Shown here one piece after another: positions 1 through 10,957 of a stretch of DNA of 64,000 nt (its first letter is position 1; each line of letters begins with the position of its first letter). The notes under the pieces are model-generated. The model was not told where the DNA came from. It saw only the letters and a list, made by a program, of their open reading frames with translations, and did not search any database. A program made the position numbers and the translations under genes. This stretch comes from Halomonas smyrnensis AAD6 (GTDB taxonomy: Bacteria > Pseudomonadota > Gammaproteobacteria > Pseudomonadales > Halomonadaceae). The stretch spans positions 379,405 through 443,404 of the forward strand of contig NZ_AJKS02000002.1 in assembly GCF_000265245.1 (NCBI RefSeq), in the 5' to 3' direction.

Positions 1-927
1 GTGCACCAGGCTCGCCGCGCCGCCGAGCTGGCCAAGTGTGACCTGGTCACCGAGATGGTGCTGGAGTTCCCCGAGCTGCAGGGCATCATGGGCCGCTACT
101 ACGCCACCCATGACGGCGAGGACGCCGAGGTCGCCCAGGCGCTCGAGGAGCAGTACCTGCCGCGCTTCGCCGGCGACGCCATCCCGCAGACCCGCGCCGG
201 CCAGGCCCTGGCCCTGGCCGACCGCCTCGACACCCTGACCGGCATCTTCGGCATCGGCCAGCGCCCCACCGGCACCAAGGACCCGTTCGCCCTGCGCCGC
301 GCCTCCATCGGCGTGCTGAACATCCTGATCCAGGGTGAGCTGGACCTCGACCTGCGCGAGCTGCTCGAGCTGGCCGCCGCCCAGCATCAGGAACTGCCCT
401 ACGCCGACGGCCTGGTCGACGAGGTGCTGACCTACATGCTCGACCGCTTCCGCGCCTGGGCCCAGGACGAAGGCATCGGCGCCGAGGTCTATCTGGCCGT
501 GCGTGCCCGCCCGGTCACCAAGCCGCTGGACTTCGCCCGTCGCCTGCAGGCGGTGAACGCCTTCGGCCGCCGCGAGGAAGCCGCGGCCCTGGCCGCCGCC
601 AACAAGCGGGTCTCCAACATCCTCGCCAAACAGGGCGGCGACGTGGCCGTCGAGGTCGACGCCGGCCTGCTGCAGGAAGACGCCGAGAAGGCCCTGGCCG
701 AGGCGCTGAGCGGCTGCCACGAGCAGGTCGCCCCGCTGTTCGCCGAAGCGCGCTACAGCGATGCCCTGGACGTGCTGGCGACCCTGCGCGAGCCGGTCGA
801 CCGCTTCTTCGACGACGTCATGGTGATGGCCGATGACGAGGCAGTGAAGCGCAACCGTCTGGCCCTGCTGGCCAGCCTCCAGGCGCTGTTCCTCGAGGTC
901 GCGGACATCGCCGAGCTCCAGCACTGA
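1..927 (+). CDS. glyS: Glycine--tRNA ligase beta subunit, C-terminal part (5' end outside window)
   Basis: This is the last 308 residues of the beta subunit of the heterotetrameric bacterial glycyl-tRNA synthetase, which charges tRNA-Gly in the cytoplasm. The reading frame is open from base 1, so the GTG at the window edge is an internal codon and the true start lies upstream, normally behind glyQ. Family-typical stretches are visible, including ADRLDTLTGIFGIGQRPTGT and KDPFALRRASIGVLNIL, followed by the alpha-helical anticodon-binding-like C-terminal domain ending around VKRNRLALLASL. A strong rho-independent terminator follows 18 bases after the stop, so transcription ends here. Identification is confident; only its length is unknown. 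Confidence 0.95.
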   Translation: MHQARRAAELAKCDLVTEMVLEFPELQGIMGRYYATHDGEDAEVAQALEEQYLPRFAGDAIPQTRAGQALALADRLDTLTGIFGIGQRPTGTKDPFALRRASIGVLNILIQGELDLDLRELLELAAAQHQELPYADGLVDEVLTYMLDRFRAWAQDEGIGAEVYLAVRARPVTKPLDFARRLQAVNAFGRREEAAALAAANKRVSNILAKQGGDVAVEVDAGLLQEDAEKALAEALSGCHEQVAPLFAEARYSDALDVLATLREPVDRFFDDVMVMADDEAVKRNRLALLASLQALFLEVADIAELQH

Positions 928-945
928 GCGAAGCGAGCGATGCGA

Positions 946-982
946 AAGGGCCAGCGAGGCGACTCGCCGGCCCTTCTTTTTT
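946..982 (+). terminator. Rho-independent terminator of glyS
   Basis: A 13-bp stem with one mismatch (946-958 against 963-975, arms starting AAGGGCC and ending GGCCCTT) has a GCGA loop and is followed by CTTTTTT. A parS-like palindrome begins five bases after the T-run. Confidence 0.9.
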
Positions 983-986
983 CCGA

Positions 987-1002
987 TGTTTCATGTGAAA
1001 CA
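987..1002. promoter_or_regulatory. parS: parS-like ParB-binding site 1
   Basis: TGTTTCATGTGAAACA differs at one position from the widely conserved chromosomal parS palindrome TGTTTCACGTGAAACA. It lies in the short spacer between the glyS terminator and the LysR gene. ParB encoded at 40.5 kb is the expected ligand. Confidence 0.8.
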
Positions 1003-1084
1003 TTGGGGCAAGGTGGGCAAGGCAAGAAAGCCTCCCTGCGACAGAAGGCGGCGACCACCGCTCCCCCTCCCCTCACGATCACCA

Positions 1085-1100
1085 TGTTCCACGTGAAACA
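1085..1100. promoter_or_regulatory. parS: parS-like ParB-binding site 2
   Basis: TGTTCCACGTGAAACA matches the parS consensus at 15 of 16 positions (T to C at position 5). It sits 82 bp from site 1, just beyond the stop codon of the LysR-type gene. Confidence 0.8.
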
Positions 1101-1108
1101 TCTCGCGG

Positions 1109-2011
1109 TCACGGGGACTGACAGGCGTCACGAAACCACTGCTTCAACCAGGCCACCAGGGCCTCCAGCCGCTGGGGACGATAGCGATCTCTCGCCATCA
1201 GGGCATGCATGCCGGAGGACGGCGGCATGTAATCGTCCAGGGCGCTCTCCAGGACTCCCTCATCGAGAGCCGCACGAATATCAGCAGACGACTTGAGAAT
1301 CACGCCCGCGCCTTCCATGGCCCAGCGCCTCAACAGCGTCCCGGAGTTGGCCCTGAGTGAGCCGGCAACCGGCACGCTCAAAGCCTTGCCGCCCTCCTGG
1401 AAGTGCCACGGGGTCTGCGGCTCCCCGTCTCGCGTCAGTACCAGACAGTCGTGCGCACGCAGTTCCCGCGGGTGCATCGGGCGACCGCGGCGCGCCCAGT
1501 AGTCTGGCGATGCCACGACCCGACGCTCGTCGTCGGCGAGCGGCACACCGATCAACGCACTATCGGTCAACGGGCCGACCCTGATGGCCAGATCGATCCC
1601 CCGACCGACGCCTCTCGATAGACCATCGCTGAGGTGCAATTCCAGCGAGACACGCGGATGGCGACGCTGGAAAGCGAGCAAGGCCGGAGCGATCCGTCGT
1701 TCACCCAAATCATGGGGAGCGGTCACCACCAGATCTCCGGACAGCGCGGCCTGGCGACGATGCATGCGATCCTCGGCCTGCTCCATGGCCGAAACGGCCT
1801 GCCGGCATCCCTGGAGGAAGGCCGCGCCCTCCTCGGTCAGCGACAGTACGCGCGTGGTTCGATTGAGCAGCGTGACGCCAAGACGATGTTCGAGGCGCTT
1901 TAATCGGTAGCTCGCCGACGATAGTGCCATGCCCTGCTGATGCGCGGCCGCCGACAGGCTGCCTGACTCTATGGTGGCAATGAAGAGTCGGTAGGTAAGA
2001 AGCTCGTCCAT
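1109..2011 (-). CDS. LysR-family transcriptional regulator
   Basis: A 300-residue LysR-type regulator. An N-terminal winged helix-turn-helix (about residues 1-60, GSLSAAAHQQGMALSSASYR then RLEHRLGVTLLNRTTR) is followed by a periplasmic-binding-protein-like effector domain (about 90-295, with SGDLVVTAPHDLGERR at its start). The start at MDELLTY was preferred over an upstream in-frame ATG because LysR proteins begin close to the helix-turn-helix and the longer version would add 29 residues with no family resemblance. It is transcribed away from the two dehydrogenase genes at 2116 and 2885, the usual arrangement for a LysR regulator and its target operon. The effector is unknown. Confidence 0.85.
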   Translation of the reverse strand: MDELLTYRLFIATIESGSLSAAAHQQGMALSSASYRLKRLEHRLGVTLLNRTTRVLSLTEEGAAFLQGCRQAVSAMEQAEDRMHRRQAALSGDLVVTAPHDLGERRIAPALLAFQRRHPRVSLELHLSDGLSRGVGRGIDLAIRVGPLTDSALIGVPLADDERRVVASPDYWARRGRPMHPRELRAHDCLVLTRDGEPQTPWHFQEGGKALSVPVAGSLRANSGTLLRRWAMEGAGVILKSSADIRAALDEGVLESALDDYMPPSSGMHALMARDRYRPQRLEALVAWLKQWFRDACQSP

Positions 2012-2115
2012 TATTCGACAATATTGAAGAGTGGTTTCGTCATACAAGTGTATATTGAATTCTCTACCGCGGTGAGGATGAATGCACATGCTACGCACGC
2101 GGAGGAGACGGACGC
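2012..2115. promoter_or_regulatory. Divergent promoter region between LysR gene and SDR operon
   Basis: This 104-bp spacer is AT-richer than its surroundings and is the only place from which both divergent genes can be expressed. It contains a TTC-N9-GAA partial palindrome (2014-2028), compatible with a LysR-type T-N11-A site, and AAGTGTATATTGAA further on. A purine-rich GGAGGAGA lies just before the ATG at 2116. The exact promoter elements could not be fixed. Confidence 0.5.
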
Positions 2116-2835
2116 ATGAAACGCTTCGATCAACAAACCCTCTTCATCGTCGGCGGCGGCTCCGGCATGGGCGCCGAGCTGGCCCGCCAGGCCAGCGCCC
2201 AGGGCGCGCGTATCGCCCTCGCGGGCCGTCGCCGCGAACGCCTGGACACCGTGGCGGCCTCCCTCGACGGCCCCGTCAGCGTTCACCCGCTGGACATCAG
2301 TCGGCGCGAATCGCTCGAGGCGGCATTGGACGAGGTCGGCCAGGTCGATCATATCGTCAGCACGGCCGCGGACCTCACCTTCAAACCGTTCATCGAGCTC
2401 ACCGACGAGGATATCCAGCGCACCCTGGACAGCAAGATCTGGGCCTCGATCCAGCTCGGACGCGCCGCCCATCACTATCTGGCACCCAAGGGCAGCCTGT
2501 TGTTCTACTCCGGCGTGGCGGCCTACCGTCCGGCACCGGGAGCCAGCCTGGTCTCGTCCGCCAATCACTGGCTCGAAGGCATCATGAACGGACTGGCGGT
2601 CGAGCTCGCGCCGCGTCGAGTGAACGTCATTTTTCCTGGGGTGGTGGACTCCGCCACCTGGGACGGCATGGACGAATCCGCACGCCAGACGATGTTTGAC
2701 GAGACGCCCAGGAGCCTGCCGGTGGGGCGTATCGGCCAGGTACAGGATCTGGCCACCGCGGGCCTCGCGATCCTCGAGAACGGCTATATCGACGCCCAGG
2801 TACTACACGTCGACGGCGGTGGTCGTATCGCCTGA
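2116..2835 (+). CDS. Short-chain dehydrogenase/reductase-like protein lacking the YxxxK active site
   Basis: A 239-residue classical-SDR fold protein. The nucleotide-binding glycine motif GGGSGMG is at residues 13-19, and AGRRRERL (36-43) suggests NADP(H) preference. The catalytic Ser appears present (S132 in YSGVAAYRP). The usual YxxxK is replaced: the aligned segment reads SSANH (147-151), so both the catalytic Tyr and Lys positions carry other residues. It ends with the typical SDR tail VLHVDGGGRIA. A start at 2116 follows a GGAGGAGA ribosome-binding site. It is the first gene of a two-gene operon with 2885-3937, divergent from the LysR regulator. The altered centre suggests either a non-classical reaction or a non-catalytic role; substrate unknown. 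Confidence 0.8.
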   Translation: MKRFDQQTLFIVGGGSGMGAELARQASAQGARIALAGRRRERLDTVAASLDGPVSVHPLDISRRESLEAALDEVGQVDHIVSTAADLTFKPFIELTDEDIQRTLDSKIWASIQLGRAAHHYLAPKGSLLFYSGVAAYRPAPGASLVSSANHWLEGIMNGLAVELAPRRVNVIFPGVVDSATWDGMDESARQTMFDETPRSLPVGRIGQVQDLATAGLAILENGYIDAQVLHVDGGGRIA

Positions 2836-2884
2836 TCGACGACGCATCATCCTCGCCCCTCCCCTTACCCAACATGGAGGCCCC

Positions 2885-3937
2885 ATGAGCCAGCCCATCA
2901 AGGCCCTGATCGCCGGTGCCAGCGGCATCATCGGTCACGGCGTGCACCGCGCCCTCGATACGCCACACAACGTGGTTAGGGGGCTGGCACGCCATCCCAT
3001 CGACGGCATGGACACCCTGTGCGTCGACCTCACCGATCCCGAGGCCACTCGCCGGGTGATCGCCGAGCAGGCCGCCGACACCACCCACCTGTTCTATGCG
3101 GCCCTGTCACCGGACGATGACCTCGCCGTGGAAGCGCAACGCAACGCGGCGATGCTCGAGAATCTGCTGGATGCCCTGGAGGTAGCCGAAGCGCCACTCG
3201 AACGGGTCGTCATCTACCAGGGGTTCAAGATCTACGGCATCCATTTGGGCGCCAAGGTACCGACGCCCGCTCGCGAGGACGACCCCAGTCATCTGCCGCC
3301 CAACCTGTATCAGGCTCAGGAGGCCATCCTGACGGAACGCGCCCGCAGCGCCCGCTGGGATCATGTCGTGCTGCGCCCCGACCTGATGATCGATGGCAAC
3401 GTCCATGGCAACCCCATGAACATCGCCGTCGTCATCGGTGTCTTCGCGGCGCTGTCGCGTGAGCTGGGCGTGCCGATGCGCTATCCCGGTACCGAGGCCG
3501 CCTATCGCGTACTGATGCAGTTCACCGATGCCGACCTGCTCGGCGAGGCCAGCGCCTGGGCGGCGACCGCCGAGGGCATCGCCGGCGAGGCCTTCAACAT
3601 TACCAACGGTGACGTCTTCCGCTGGGAACGGCTGTGGCCGGAAGCCGCCGAGCACCTGGGGTTGGAAAGCGCCTCTCCCGTGCCGATTCCGCTCACGCAG
3701 CACATGGCCGACAAGCAGCCGGTCTGGGAGCGCATCGCCAGGCGTCACGATCTGGTCGAAGAGCGGTTAGATCGACTGGTCGGCTGGGGCTTCGGTGACT
3801 TCATCTTCCGTACCGAGTGTGACGTCATCTCCGACGTCAACAAGATCTACCGGTACGGCTTCACCCCCCGCTGCGACTCCCATGAGCGGCTCCTTCATGC
3901 CCTGGATCGTCTGCGGGAACGACGCGTCATTCCTTGA
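2885..3937 (+). CDS. Extended SDR of the PRISE (progesterone 5-beta-reductase/iridoid synthase-like) type
   Basis: A 350-residue NAD(P)-dependent enone-reductase-like protein. The Rossmann glycine motif GASGIIG is at residues 11-17, ARHP follows beta-2, and the central GFKIYG segment carries the lysine characteristic of PRISE-type enzymes rather than a classical YxxxK. The family-like segment NLYQAQE is also present. The ATG at 2885 follows AACATGGAGGCCCC; an upstream extension in the same frame overlaps the SDR and was rejected. It lies 49 bp after the SDR gene, so co-transcription is likely. PRISE enzymes reduce activated C=C bonds of enones; the natural substrate in bacteria is usually unknown, and nothing here identifies it. 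Confidence 0.75.
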   Translation: MSQPIKALIAGASGIIGHGVHRALDTPHNVVRGLARHPIDGMDTLCVDLTDPEATRRVIAEQAADTTHLFYAALSPDDDLAVEAQRNAAMLENLLDALEVAEAPLERVVIYQGFKIYGIHLGAKVPTPAREDDPSHLPPNLYQAQEAILTERARSARWDHVVLRPDLMIDGNVHGNPMNIAVVIGVFAALSRELGVPMRYPGTEAAYRVLMQFTDADLLGEASAWAATAEGIAGEAFNITNGDVFRWERLWPEAAEHLGLESASPVPIPLTQHMADKQPVWERIARRHDLVEERLDRLVGWGFGDFIFRTECDVISDVNKIYRYGFTPRCDSHERLLHALDRLRERRVIP

Positions 3938-4016
3938 ATCGCCCGTCGCCGGTCACCGGGCCGATTGACGCCGCACCAAGTCGAGCGTCGGGCGCCACCC
4001 GACGCTTGGCATCTTC

Positions 4017-4032
4017 TGTTTCACATGAAACA
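4017..4032. promoter_or_regulatory. parS: parS-like ParB-binding site 3
   Basis: TGTTTCACATGAAACA matches the parS consensus at 15 of 16 positions (G to A at position 9). It lies in the 130-bp spacer between the PRISE-type SDR gene and gmhB. Confidence 0.8.
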
Positions 4033-4067
4033 CTTCCGTGACCGTTCCCATTCTGCCCGGAGCCGTC

Positions 4068-4646
4068 ATGCCGTGTGACGAGGCGCCTGCCGCCCAGCTA
4101 GTCATCCTCGACCGGGATGGCGTGATCAATCGGGATTCCGACGACTACGTGAAGTCGCTCGACGAGTTCCTGCCCTACCCTCAGGCCATCGACGCCATCG
4201 CCCGCCTGTCGAAGGCCGGCTGGACGGTGGCCGTGGCCACCAACCAGTCGGGGATCGCCCGTGGCTACTACGACGAGGCAACGCTGGCGGCGATGCATGA
4301 GCGGCTGAAGGCGCTCGTCGCCGCGGCCGGCGGCGAGATTGCCCACATCGTTCACTGTCCGCATGGCCCCGACGATGACTGCGACTGCCGCAAGCCACTG
4401 CCCGGGCTGCTCGAGCGGCTGGGGGCCGCTCTCGAACTCGAGAGCCTCACGGGCAGCTGGATGGTCGGCGACAGCCTGCGCGATCTGGAAGCCGGCGAAG
4501 CGGTCGGCTGCCGAGCGGTGCTGGTACGCACCGGCAAGGGCGAACGGACCCTGGCCAGGCATCCCGAGCGCGCGAGTGACGATCGGACACGGGTGTTCGA
4601 CGACCTGGCAGCCTTCGTCAACTGGCTGCTCGAACGACAGCCGTAA
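4068..4646 (+). CDS. gmhB: D-glycero-beta-D-manno-heptose-1,7-bisphosphate 7-phosphatase
   Basis: A HAD-superfamily phosphatase of about 192 residues that dephosphorylates heptose bisphosphate in the ADP-heptose pathway feeding lipopolysaccharide inner core. The catalytic DRDGVIN motif holds the nucleophile and acid Asp residues, TNQSGIARG is motif II, a Cys/His zinc-binding cluster is visible (HCPHGPDDDCDCRKP), and MVGDSLRDLEAG is motif IV. The ATG at 4068 has CGGAG eight bases upstream and gives the usual family length. A GTG at 4038 would add ten residues but abuts the parS-like site and lacks a ribosome-binding site. The gene converges on gyrB and the two share a bidirectional terminator. 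Confidence 0.92.
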   Translation: MPCDEAPAAQLVILDRDGVINRDSDDYVKSLDEFLPYPQAIDAIARLSKAGWTVAVATNQSGIARGYYDEATLAAMHERLKALVAAAGGEIAHIVHCPHGPDDDCDCRKPLPGLLERLGAALELESLTGSWMVGDSLRDLEAGEAVGCRAVLVRTGKGERTLARHPERASDDRTRVFDDLAAFVNWLLERQP

Positions 4647-4685
4647 GCTGCCAGTCGGCAGACGGGAATCACCCACAGCAAAAAG

Positions 4686-4716
4686 AAAACCCCGAAGGCT
4701 TAACCTTCGGGGTTTT
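4686..4716. terminator. Bidirectional terminator between gmhB and gyrB
   Basis: A perfect 13-bp inverted repeat (4686-4698 against 4704-4716, AAAACCCCGAAGG and CCTTCGGGGTTTT) with a five-base loop. The A-run and T-run at the two ends make it functional for both convergent genes. Confidence 0.93.
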
Positions 4717-4736
4717 CTTGTGCGCGGCGCCAGCGA

Positions 4737-4752
4737 TGTTTCACGTGAAACA
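4737..4752. promoter_or_regulatory. parS: parS ParB-binding site 4 (perfect)
   Basis: TGTTTCACGTGAAACA is an exact match to the conserved parS palindrome. It is placed between the shared terminator and the 3' end of gyrB. Confidence 0.92.
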
Positions 4753-4764
4753 TCGTGCCGGGGA

Positions 4765-7188
<2,424 letters not shown>

Positions 7189-7196
7189 CTACTCCG

Positions 7197-8312
7197 TCAT
7201 GAAGTCTGTCTGTCCGTTGGCAGCAGCTGCCCCTGCCCCGATTCGGTGCGTTTCACGTGAAACATCGCCACCGGCGTCTGCGCGCTCCACGCGCCGTCCA
7301 GCGCCTCCGGGTCGACACTGGTGATGAATGCCTGGCAGCGCATCCGTTCCAGCCAGGTGCAGAAGACTCGGCGGTGCGCTTCGTCCAGTTCGGCGGGAAG
7401 GTCGTCGATCAGATAGACGCAGGACTGGCCCGTGGCCTGCTCCAGCAGACGCCCCTGGGCCAGCTTCAGGGCACTCACCACCAGCTTCTGCTGGCCCCGT
7501 GAGAGCACCTCCACGGCCGGCCGCCGGTCGAGGCGAATGCCCAGGTCGGCCCGCTGCGGCCCCTGCTGCGTGAATCCCATCTGGCGATCGGTGTCCCGCC
7601 CCTGCTGCAGCACCTCGGCCAGGGAGCGCTTGCGGTCCCAGCCCCGCGAATAGCGCAGGGTCAGGCCCGGCAGCTCGATCAACCCGGCCAGGGTCTCGCT
7701 GAACACCGGCTGGAAGTCCGCCATCCAGTCGCGACGCAGGGCGTCCAGTCGTTCGCCCCACAGCACCAGTTCCTGCTCCCAGGCATCCAGTGAAGCATCG
7801 TGCATTCTACCATGCCTGAGCAGGGCATTCCGATGCTTGAGGGCCCGACGATAGCGCCGCCAGGCGTCGAGGAAATCGTGTTTCACGTGAAACACGCCCC
7901 AGTCGAGGAACTCGCGGCGGCCGGCCGGCGAGCCCTCGAGCAGGCGGAAGGCGTCGGGATTGATCAGCTGCAGCGGCAGCACCTCGACCAGCCCCGAGAG
8001 GCGGTCCAGGCGCTCGCCGCCGAGACGCAGCTCGAGCTCCTCGGCGTCGCGGCGGCGGCGCACGCCGAGCGGAACGGGCGGGTCGCCCACCAGGCGACCG
8101 TGGAGAGTCAGGCTCTCGGCATCGTGGGCGATGGCGTTGGGCAGGCGGCGCGTGCGGAACGAACGCCCCATGCCCAGCACGTGGATGCCCTCGAGCAGGC
8201 TGGTCTTGCCGCTGCCGTTGGCGCCCGTGAAGAGATTGATGCCCGGGCCGGGCGCGAGCTCCAGGGCCTGCAGGTTGCGCAGGCCCTGGAAGGAGAGACG
8301 ATCGAGGGGCAT
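7197..8312 (-). CDS. recF: DNA replication and repair protein RecF
   Basis: A 371-residue SMC-like ATPase that helps load RecA at gaps. The Walker A motif GANGSGKTS is at about residues 30-38, a signature-like VLSRGQQKLVVSALKLAQ is in the C-terminal half, and Walker B is YLIDDLPAELD. The gene contains two parS-type palindromes read in frame, giving the unusual peptides VFHVKH mid-protein and MFHVKR near the C-terminus. The latter lies in a C-terminal tail (about residues 345-371), longer than expected for RecF. It starts four bases after dnaN, so the two are likely translationally coupled. Confidence 0.96.
   Translation of the reverse strand: MPLDRLSFQGLRNLQALELAPGPGINLFTGANGSGKTSLLEGIHVLGMGRSFRTRRLPNAIAHDAESLTLHGRLVGDPPVPLGVRRRRDAEELELRLGGERLDRLSGLVEVLPLQLINPDAFRLLEGSPAGRREFLDWGVFHVKHDFLDAWRRYRRALKHRNALLRHGRMHDASLDAWEQELVLWGERLDALRRDWMADFQPVFSETLAGLIELPGLTLRYSRGWDRKRSLAEVLQQGRDTDRQMGFTQQGPQRADLGIRLDRRPAVEVLSRGQQKLVVSALKLAQGRLLEQATGQSCVYLIDDLPAELDEAHRRVFCTWLERMRCQAFITSVDPEALDGAWSAQTPVAMFHVKRTESGQGQLLPTDRQTS
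7249..7264. promoter_or_regulatory. parS: parS-like ParB-binding site 5, inside recF
   Basis: CGTTTCACGTGAAACA matches parS at 15 of 16 positions (first T to C). It lies in the 3' end of the recF coding sequence, in the C-terminal tail. Confidence 0.82.
7879..7894. promoter_or_regulatory. parS: parS ParB-binding site 6 (perfect), inside recF
   Basis: TGTTTCACGTGAAACA is an exact parS match within the recF coding sequence. It encodes the FHVKH peptide in RecF, and the ATPase reading frame stays intact across it. Confidence 0.92.
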
Positions 8313-8316
8313 TCCG

Positions 8317-9420
8317 TCAGAGGCGCATGGGCATGACGACGTAGAGGGCGTCGCCGCCGCCCGTCTCTTCCATCAGCGCACTGCTGTTGGGATCGGCCAG
8401 GGTCATCTGCACCCGCTCCTGGTCGAGCACGTTGAGCACGTCCACCAGATAGCCGACGTTGAAACCGATCTCCATGGCCGGCCCGGCGTATTCGATGGCC
8501 ACGTTCTCCTCGGCCTCTTCCTGCTCGGGATTGTTGGCCATGACCCGCAGGTTGCCCTCCTCCAGGTTGAGGCGCACGCCGCGGTACTTCTCGTTGGAGA
8601 GGATGGCGGTACGCGACAGGACCTGACGCAGCTCGGAGCGCTCGGCGATGAACACCTTGTCGCCGTTGCGCGGCACCACCCGCTCGTAGTCGGGGAACTT
8701 GCCGTCCACCAGCTTGGAGGTGAAGGTGAAGTCGCCGGTGTGGGCGCGGATGTGGGTAGCGCCGAGGGTCAGGCTGACCGGCTCGTCGCTGTCGTCGAGC
8801 AGGCGCACCAGCTCGAGGATGCCCTTGCGCGGCACGATCAGCTTCTGTGACGGCTCGACCTGGATCTCGGCCGGACGCGAGCAGACCGCCAGGCGGTGGC
8901 CGTCGGTGGACACCGCGCGCACCAGGTTGCTGGCGAACTCCAGCAGCATGCCGTTGAGATAGTAGCGCACGTCCTGCTGCGCCATGGCGAAGGAGGTGGA
9001 GTCGATGAGGTGCTTGAGGGTGCCGCGGGGCAGGCTCAGCTCGACGCTGCTCTGGCCGTCCTCGATGCTCGGGAATTCGGCCACCGGCAGGGTCGAAAGC
9101 GTGAAACGCGAGCGGCCGCTGCGCAGCACCGCCCGCCCCTCTTCCAGCGACAGCTGAATCTCGGACTGGTCGGGCAGCGACTTGCAGATGTCCATCAGCT
9201 TGCGCGCCGGCACGGTGATGCCGCCCGGCTGTTCGACCTGGCTGGCCACGGTGCGCCCGATCAGCTCGACCTCGAGGTCGGTGCCGGTCAGCGAGACCTG
9301 GTCCTGCTCGACCTGAATCAGCACGTTGGACAGCACCGGCAGGGTCTGACGACGCTCCACCACGCCGGCGACCAGCGCCAGCGGGCGCAGCAGCGCTTCA
9401 CGGGAGATGGAAAATTTCAT
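8317..9420 (-). CDS. dnaN: DNA polymerase III sliding clamp (beta subunit)
   Basis: A 367-residue ring-forming processivity clamp (family length 366-367). It begins MKFSISREALLRPL and is built from three repeated clamp domains. It ends in the characteristic DALYVVMPMRL, close to the YVVMPMRL tail of other gammaproteobacterial clamps. It lies between dnaA (70-bp spacer) and recF (four-base spacer) on the minus strand. A short GC-rich inverted repeat at 9454-9475 in the dnaA-dnaN spacer might modulate readthrough, but it lacks a T-run. Confidence 0.98.
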   Translation of the reverse strand: MKFSISREALLRPLALVAGVVERRQTLPVLSNVLIQVEQDQVSLTGTDLEVELIGRTVASQVEQPGGITVPARKLMDICKSLPDQSEIQLSLEEGRAVLRSGRSRFTLSTLPVAEFPSIEDGQSSVELSLPRGTLKHLIDSTSFAMAQQDVRYYLNGMLLEFASNLVRAVSTDGHRLAVCSRPAEIQVEPSQKLIVPRKGILELVRLLDDSDEPVSLTLGATHIRAHTGDFTFTSKLVDGKFPDYERVVPRNGDKVFIAERSELRQVLSRTAILSNEKYRGVRLNLEEGNLRVMANNPEQEEAEENVAIEYAGPAMEIGFNVGYLVDVLNVLDQERVQMTLADPNSSALMEETGGGDALYVVMPMRL

Positions 9421-9490
9421 GTCGACTCCACTTCTCTTGTCCTGGAGGGATGGGGGCCGGCGCCGCGCCCGGCCCTTCGCATTCGGGCAA

Positions 9491-10957
9491 TCAGCTGGTC
9501 AGCAGACGCAGCAGATTCTTGTAGTCCTCGCGGATGTCCGCGTTCTCTTCCTGAAGCGCCTGCACCTTGCGGCAGGCGTGCAGCACGGTGGTGTGGTCGC
9601 GTCCGCCGAAGGCGTCGCCGATCTCCGGCAGGCTGTGGTTGGTCAGCTCCTTGGCCAGCGCCATGGCGACCTGGCGGGGGCGAGCCACCGAGCGCGAGCG
9701 CCGCTTGGAGAGCAGATCGGCGAGCTTGATCTTGTAGTACTCGGCGACGGTGCGCTGGATGTTGTCGACCCCGACCTGCTTGTCCTGCAGGGCCAGCAGG
9801 TCCTTGAGCGATTCGCGGATGAAGTCCTGGGTGATCGGCCGCCCCATGAAGTGGGAATCGGCGATGACCTTCTTCAGGGCGCCCTCCAGCTCGCGGACGT
9901 TGGAGCGGATCTTCTGGGCGATGAAGAAGGCGGCGTCATGGGGCAGATCGACCTTGGCCTGGTCGGCCTTCTTCATCAGGATCGCCACCCGGGTCTCGAG
10001 CTCCGGCGGCTCGATGGCCACCGTCAGCCCCCAGCCGAAGCGCGACTTGAGGCGCTCCTCCACCCCGCTGATCTCCTTGGGATAGCGATCCGAGGTCAGG
10101 ATCATCTGCTGGCCACCCTCGAGCAGGGCATTGAAGGTGTGGAAGAACTCCTCCTGGGAGCGCTCCTTGCCGGCGAAGAACTGGATGTCATCGATCAGCA
10201 GCGCATCGACGCTGCGGTAGAAGCGCTTGAAGTCGTTGATGGCGTTGAGCTGCAGCGCCTTGACCATGTCGGCGACGAAGCGCTCGGAGTGCAGGTAGAC
10301 GACCCGCGCGTTCTCGCGCCGCCCGGCCAGGGCGTTGCCGACGGCATGCATCAGGTGGGTCTTACCGAGGCCGACGCCGCCATAGAGGAACAGCGGGTTG
10401 TAGGCGCCACCGGGATTCTCCGAGACCTGACGGGAAGCGGCCCGGGCCAGCTGGTTGGACTTGCCCTCGACGAAGGTCTCGAAGGTAAAGCTCGGGTTCA
10501 GGCCGCTGTTGTGCTTGAGGCTGCCTTCCACCTGCACCTGGCGCTCGCTGCCGGGCCGGCGGGGCACGTCGCCGCCCTCGTCACGCAGCTGGTCGATCTC
10601 GCTCTCGTCGGCCACGTCGCCGCGCGGCGGGGTCTGTACCGCCGGGGCCCGAGGCGCGGCGGAGACGGGGTCGCCCAGTTCGCGGGTCTGCGGGGCCGGC
10701 GACGCCACGCGCCGACTGCCCACGGTCACCACCACCTTGGGCGGCTTGGCCGGCGACAGTTCACGCATGAGCTCGCTGATGCGCTTGGCGAACTTGTCGC
10801 TGACCCAGTCGCGCACGAAGCGGTTGGGTGCCAGCAGACGCAGCTGGTTGGCCTCACCTTCCTCCGCCTGCAAGGGGCGAATCCAGGTGTTGAACTGCTG
10901 AGAACTCAGTTCGTCCTGCAGGGTATCCAGACATTGTTGCCAGAGAGCGAGCGACAC
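9491..10957 (-). CDS. dnaA: Chromosomal replication initiator protein DnaA
   Basis: The 488-residue AAA+ initiator that binds DnaA boxes and opens the origin. Domain I ([20 protein letters not shown]) is followed by a Pro/Ala/Arg-rich linker (about 85-150). Domain III has Walker [14 protein letters not shown] and Walker [21 protein letters not shown]. Domain IV has the DnaA signature [20 protein letters not shown]. It starts with GTG at 10957; no alternative start gives domain I. The upstream spacer holds DnaA boxes, suggesting autoregulation and an origin. Transcription runs leftward into dnaN, recF and gyrB. Confidence 0.98.
   Translation of the reverse strand: MSLALWQQCLDTLQDELSSQQFNTWIRPLQAEEGEANQLRLLAPNRFVRDWVSDKFAKRISELMRELSPAKPPKVVVTVGSRRVASPAPQTRELGDPVSAAPRAPAVQTPPRGDVADESEIDQLRDEGGDVPRRPGSERQVQVEGSLKHNSGLNPSFTFETFVEGKSNQLARAASRQVSENPGGAYNPLFLYGGVGLGKTHLMHAVGNALAGRRENARVVYLHSERFVADMVKALQLNAINDFKRFYRSVDALLIDDIQFFAGKERSQEEFFHTFNALLEGGQQMILTSDRYPKEISGVEERLKSRFGWGLTVAIEPPELETRVAILMKKADQAKVDLPHDAAFFIAQKIRSNVRELEGALKKVIADSHFMGRPITQDFIRESLKDLLALQDKQVGVDNIQRTVAEYYKIKLADLLSKRRSRSVARPRQVAMALAKELTNHSLPEIGDAFGGRDHTTVLHACRKVQALQEENADIREDYKNLLRLLTS

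Noticed and set aside
940..1296. 118-codon plus-strand frame after glyS
   Set aside because: It spans a terminator and two parS-like palindromes, overlaps the LysR gene antisense and shows no homology pattern.
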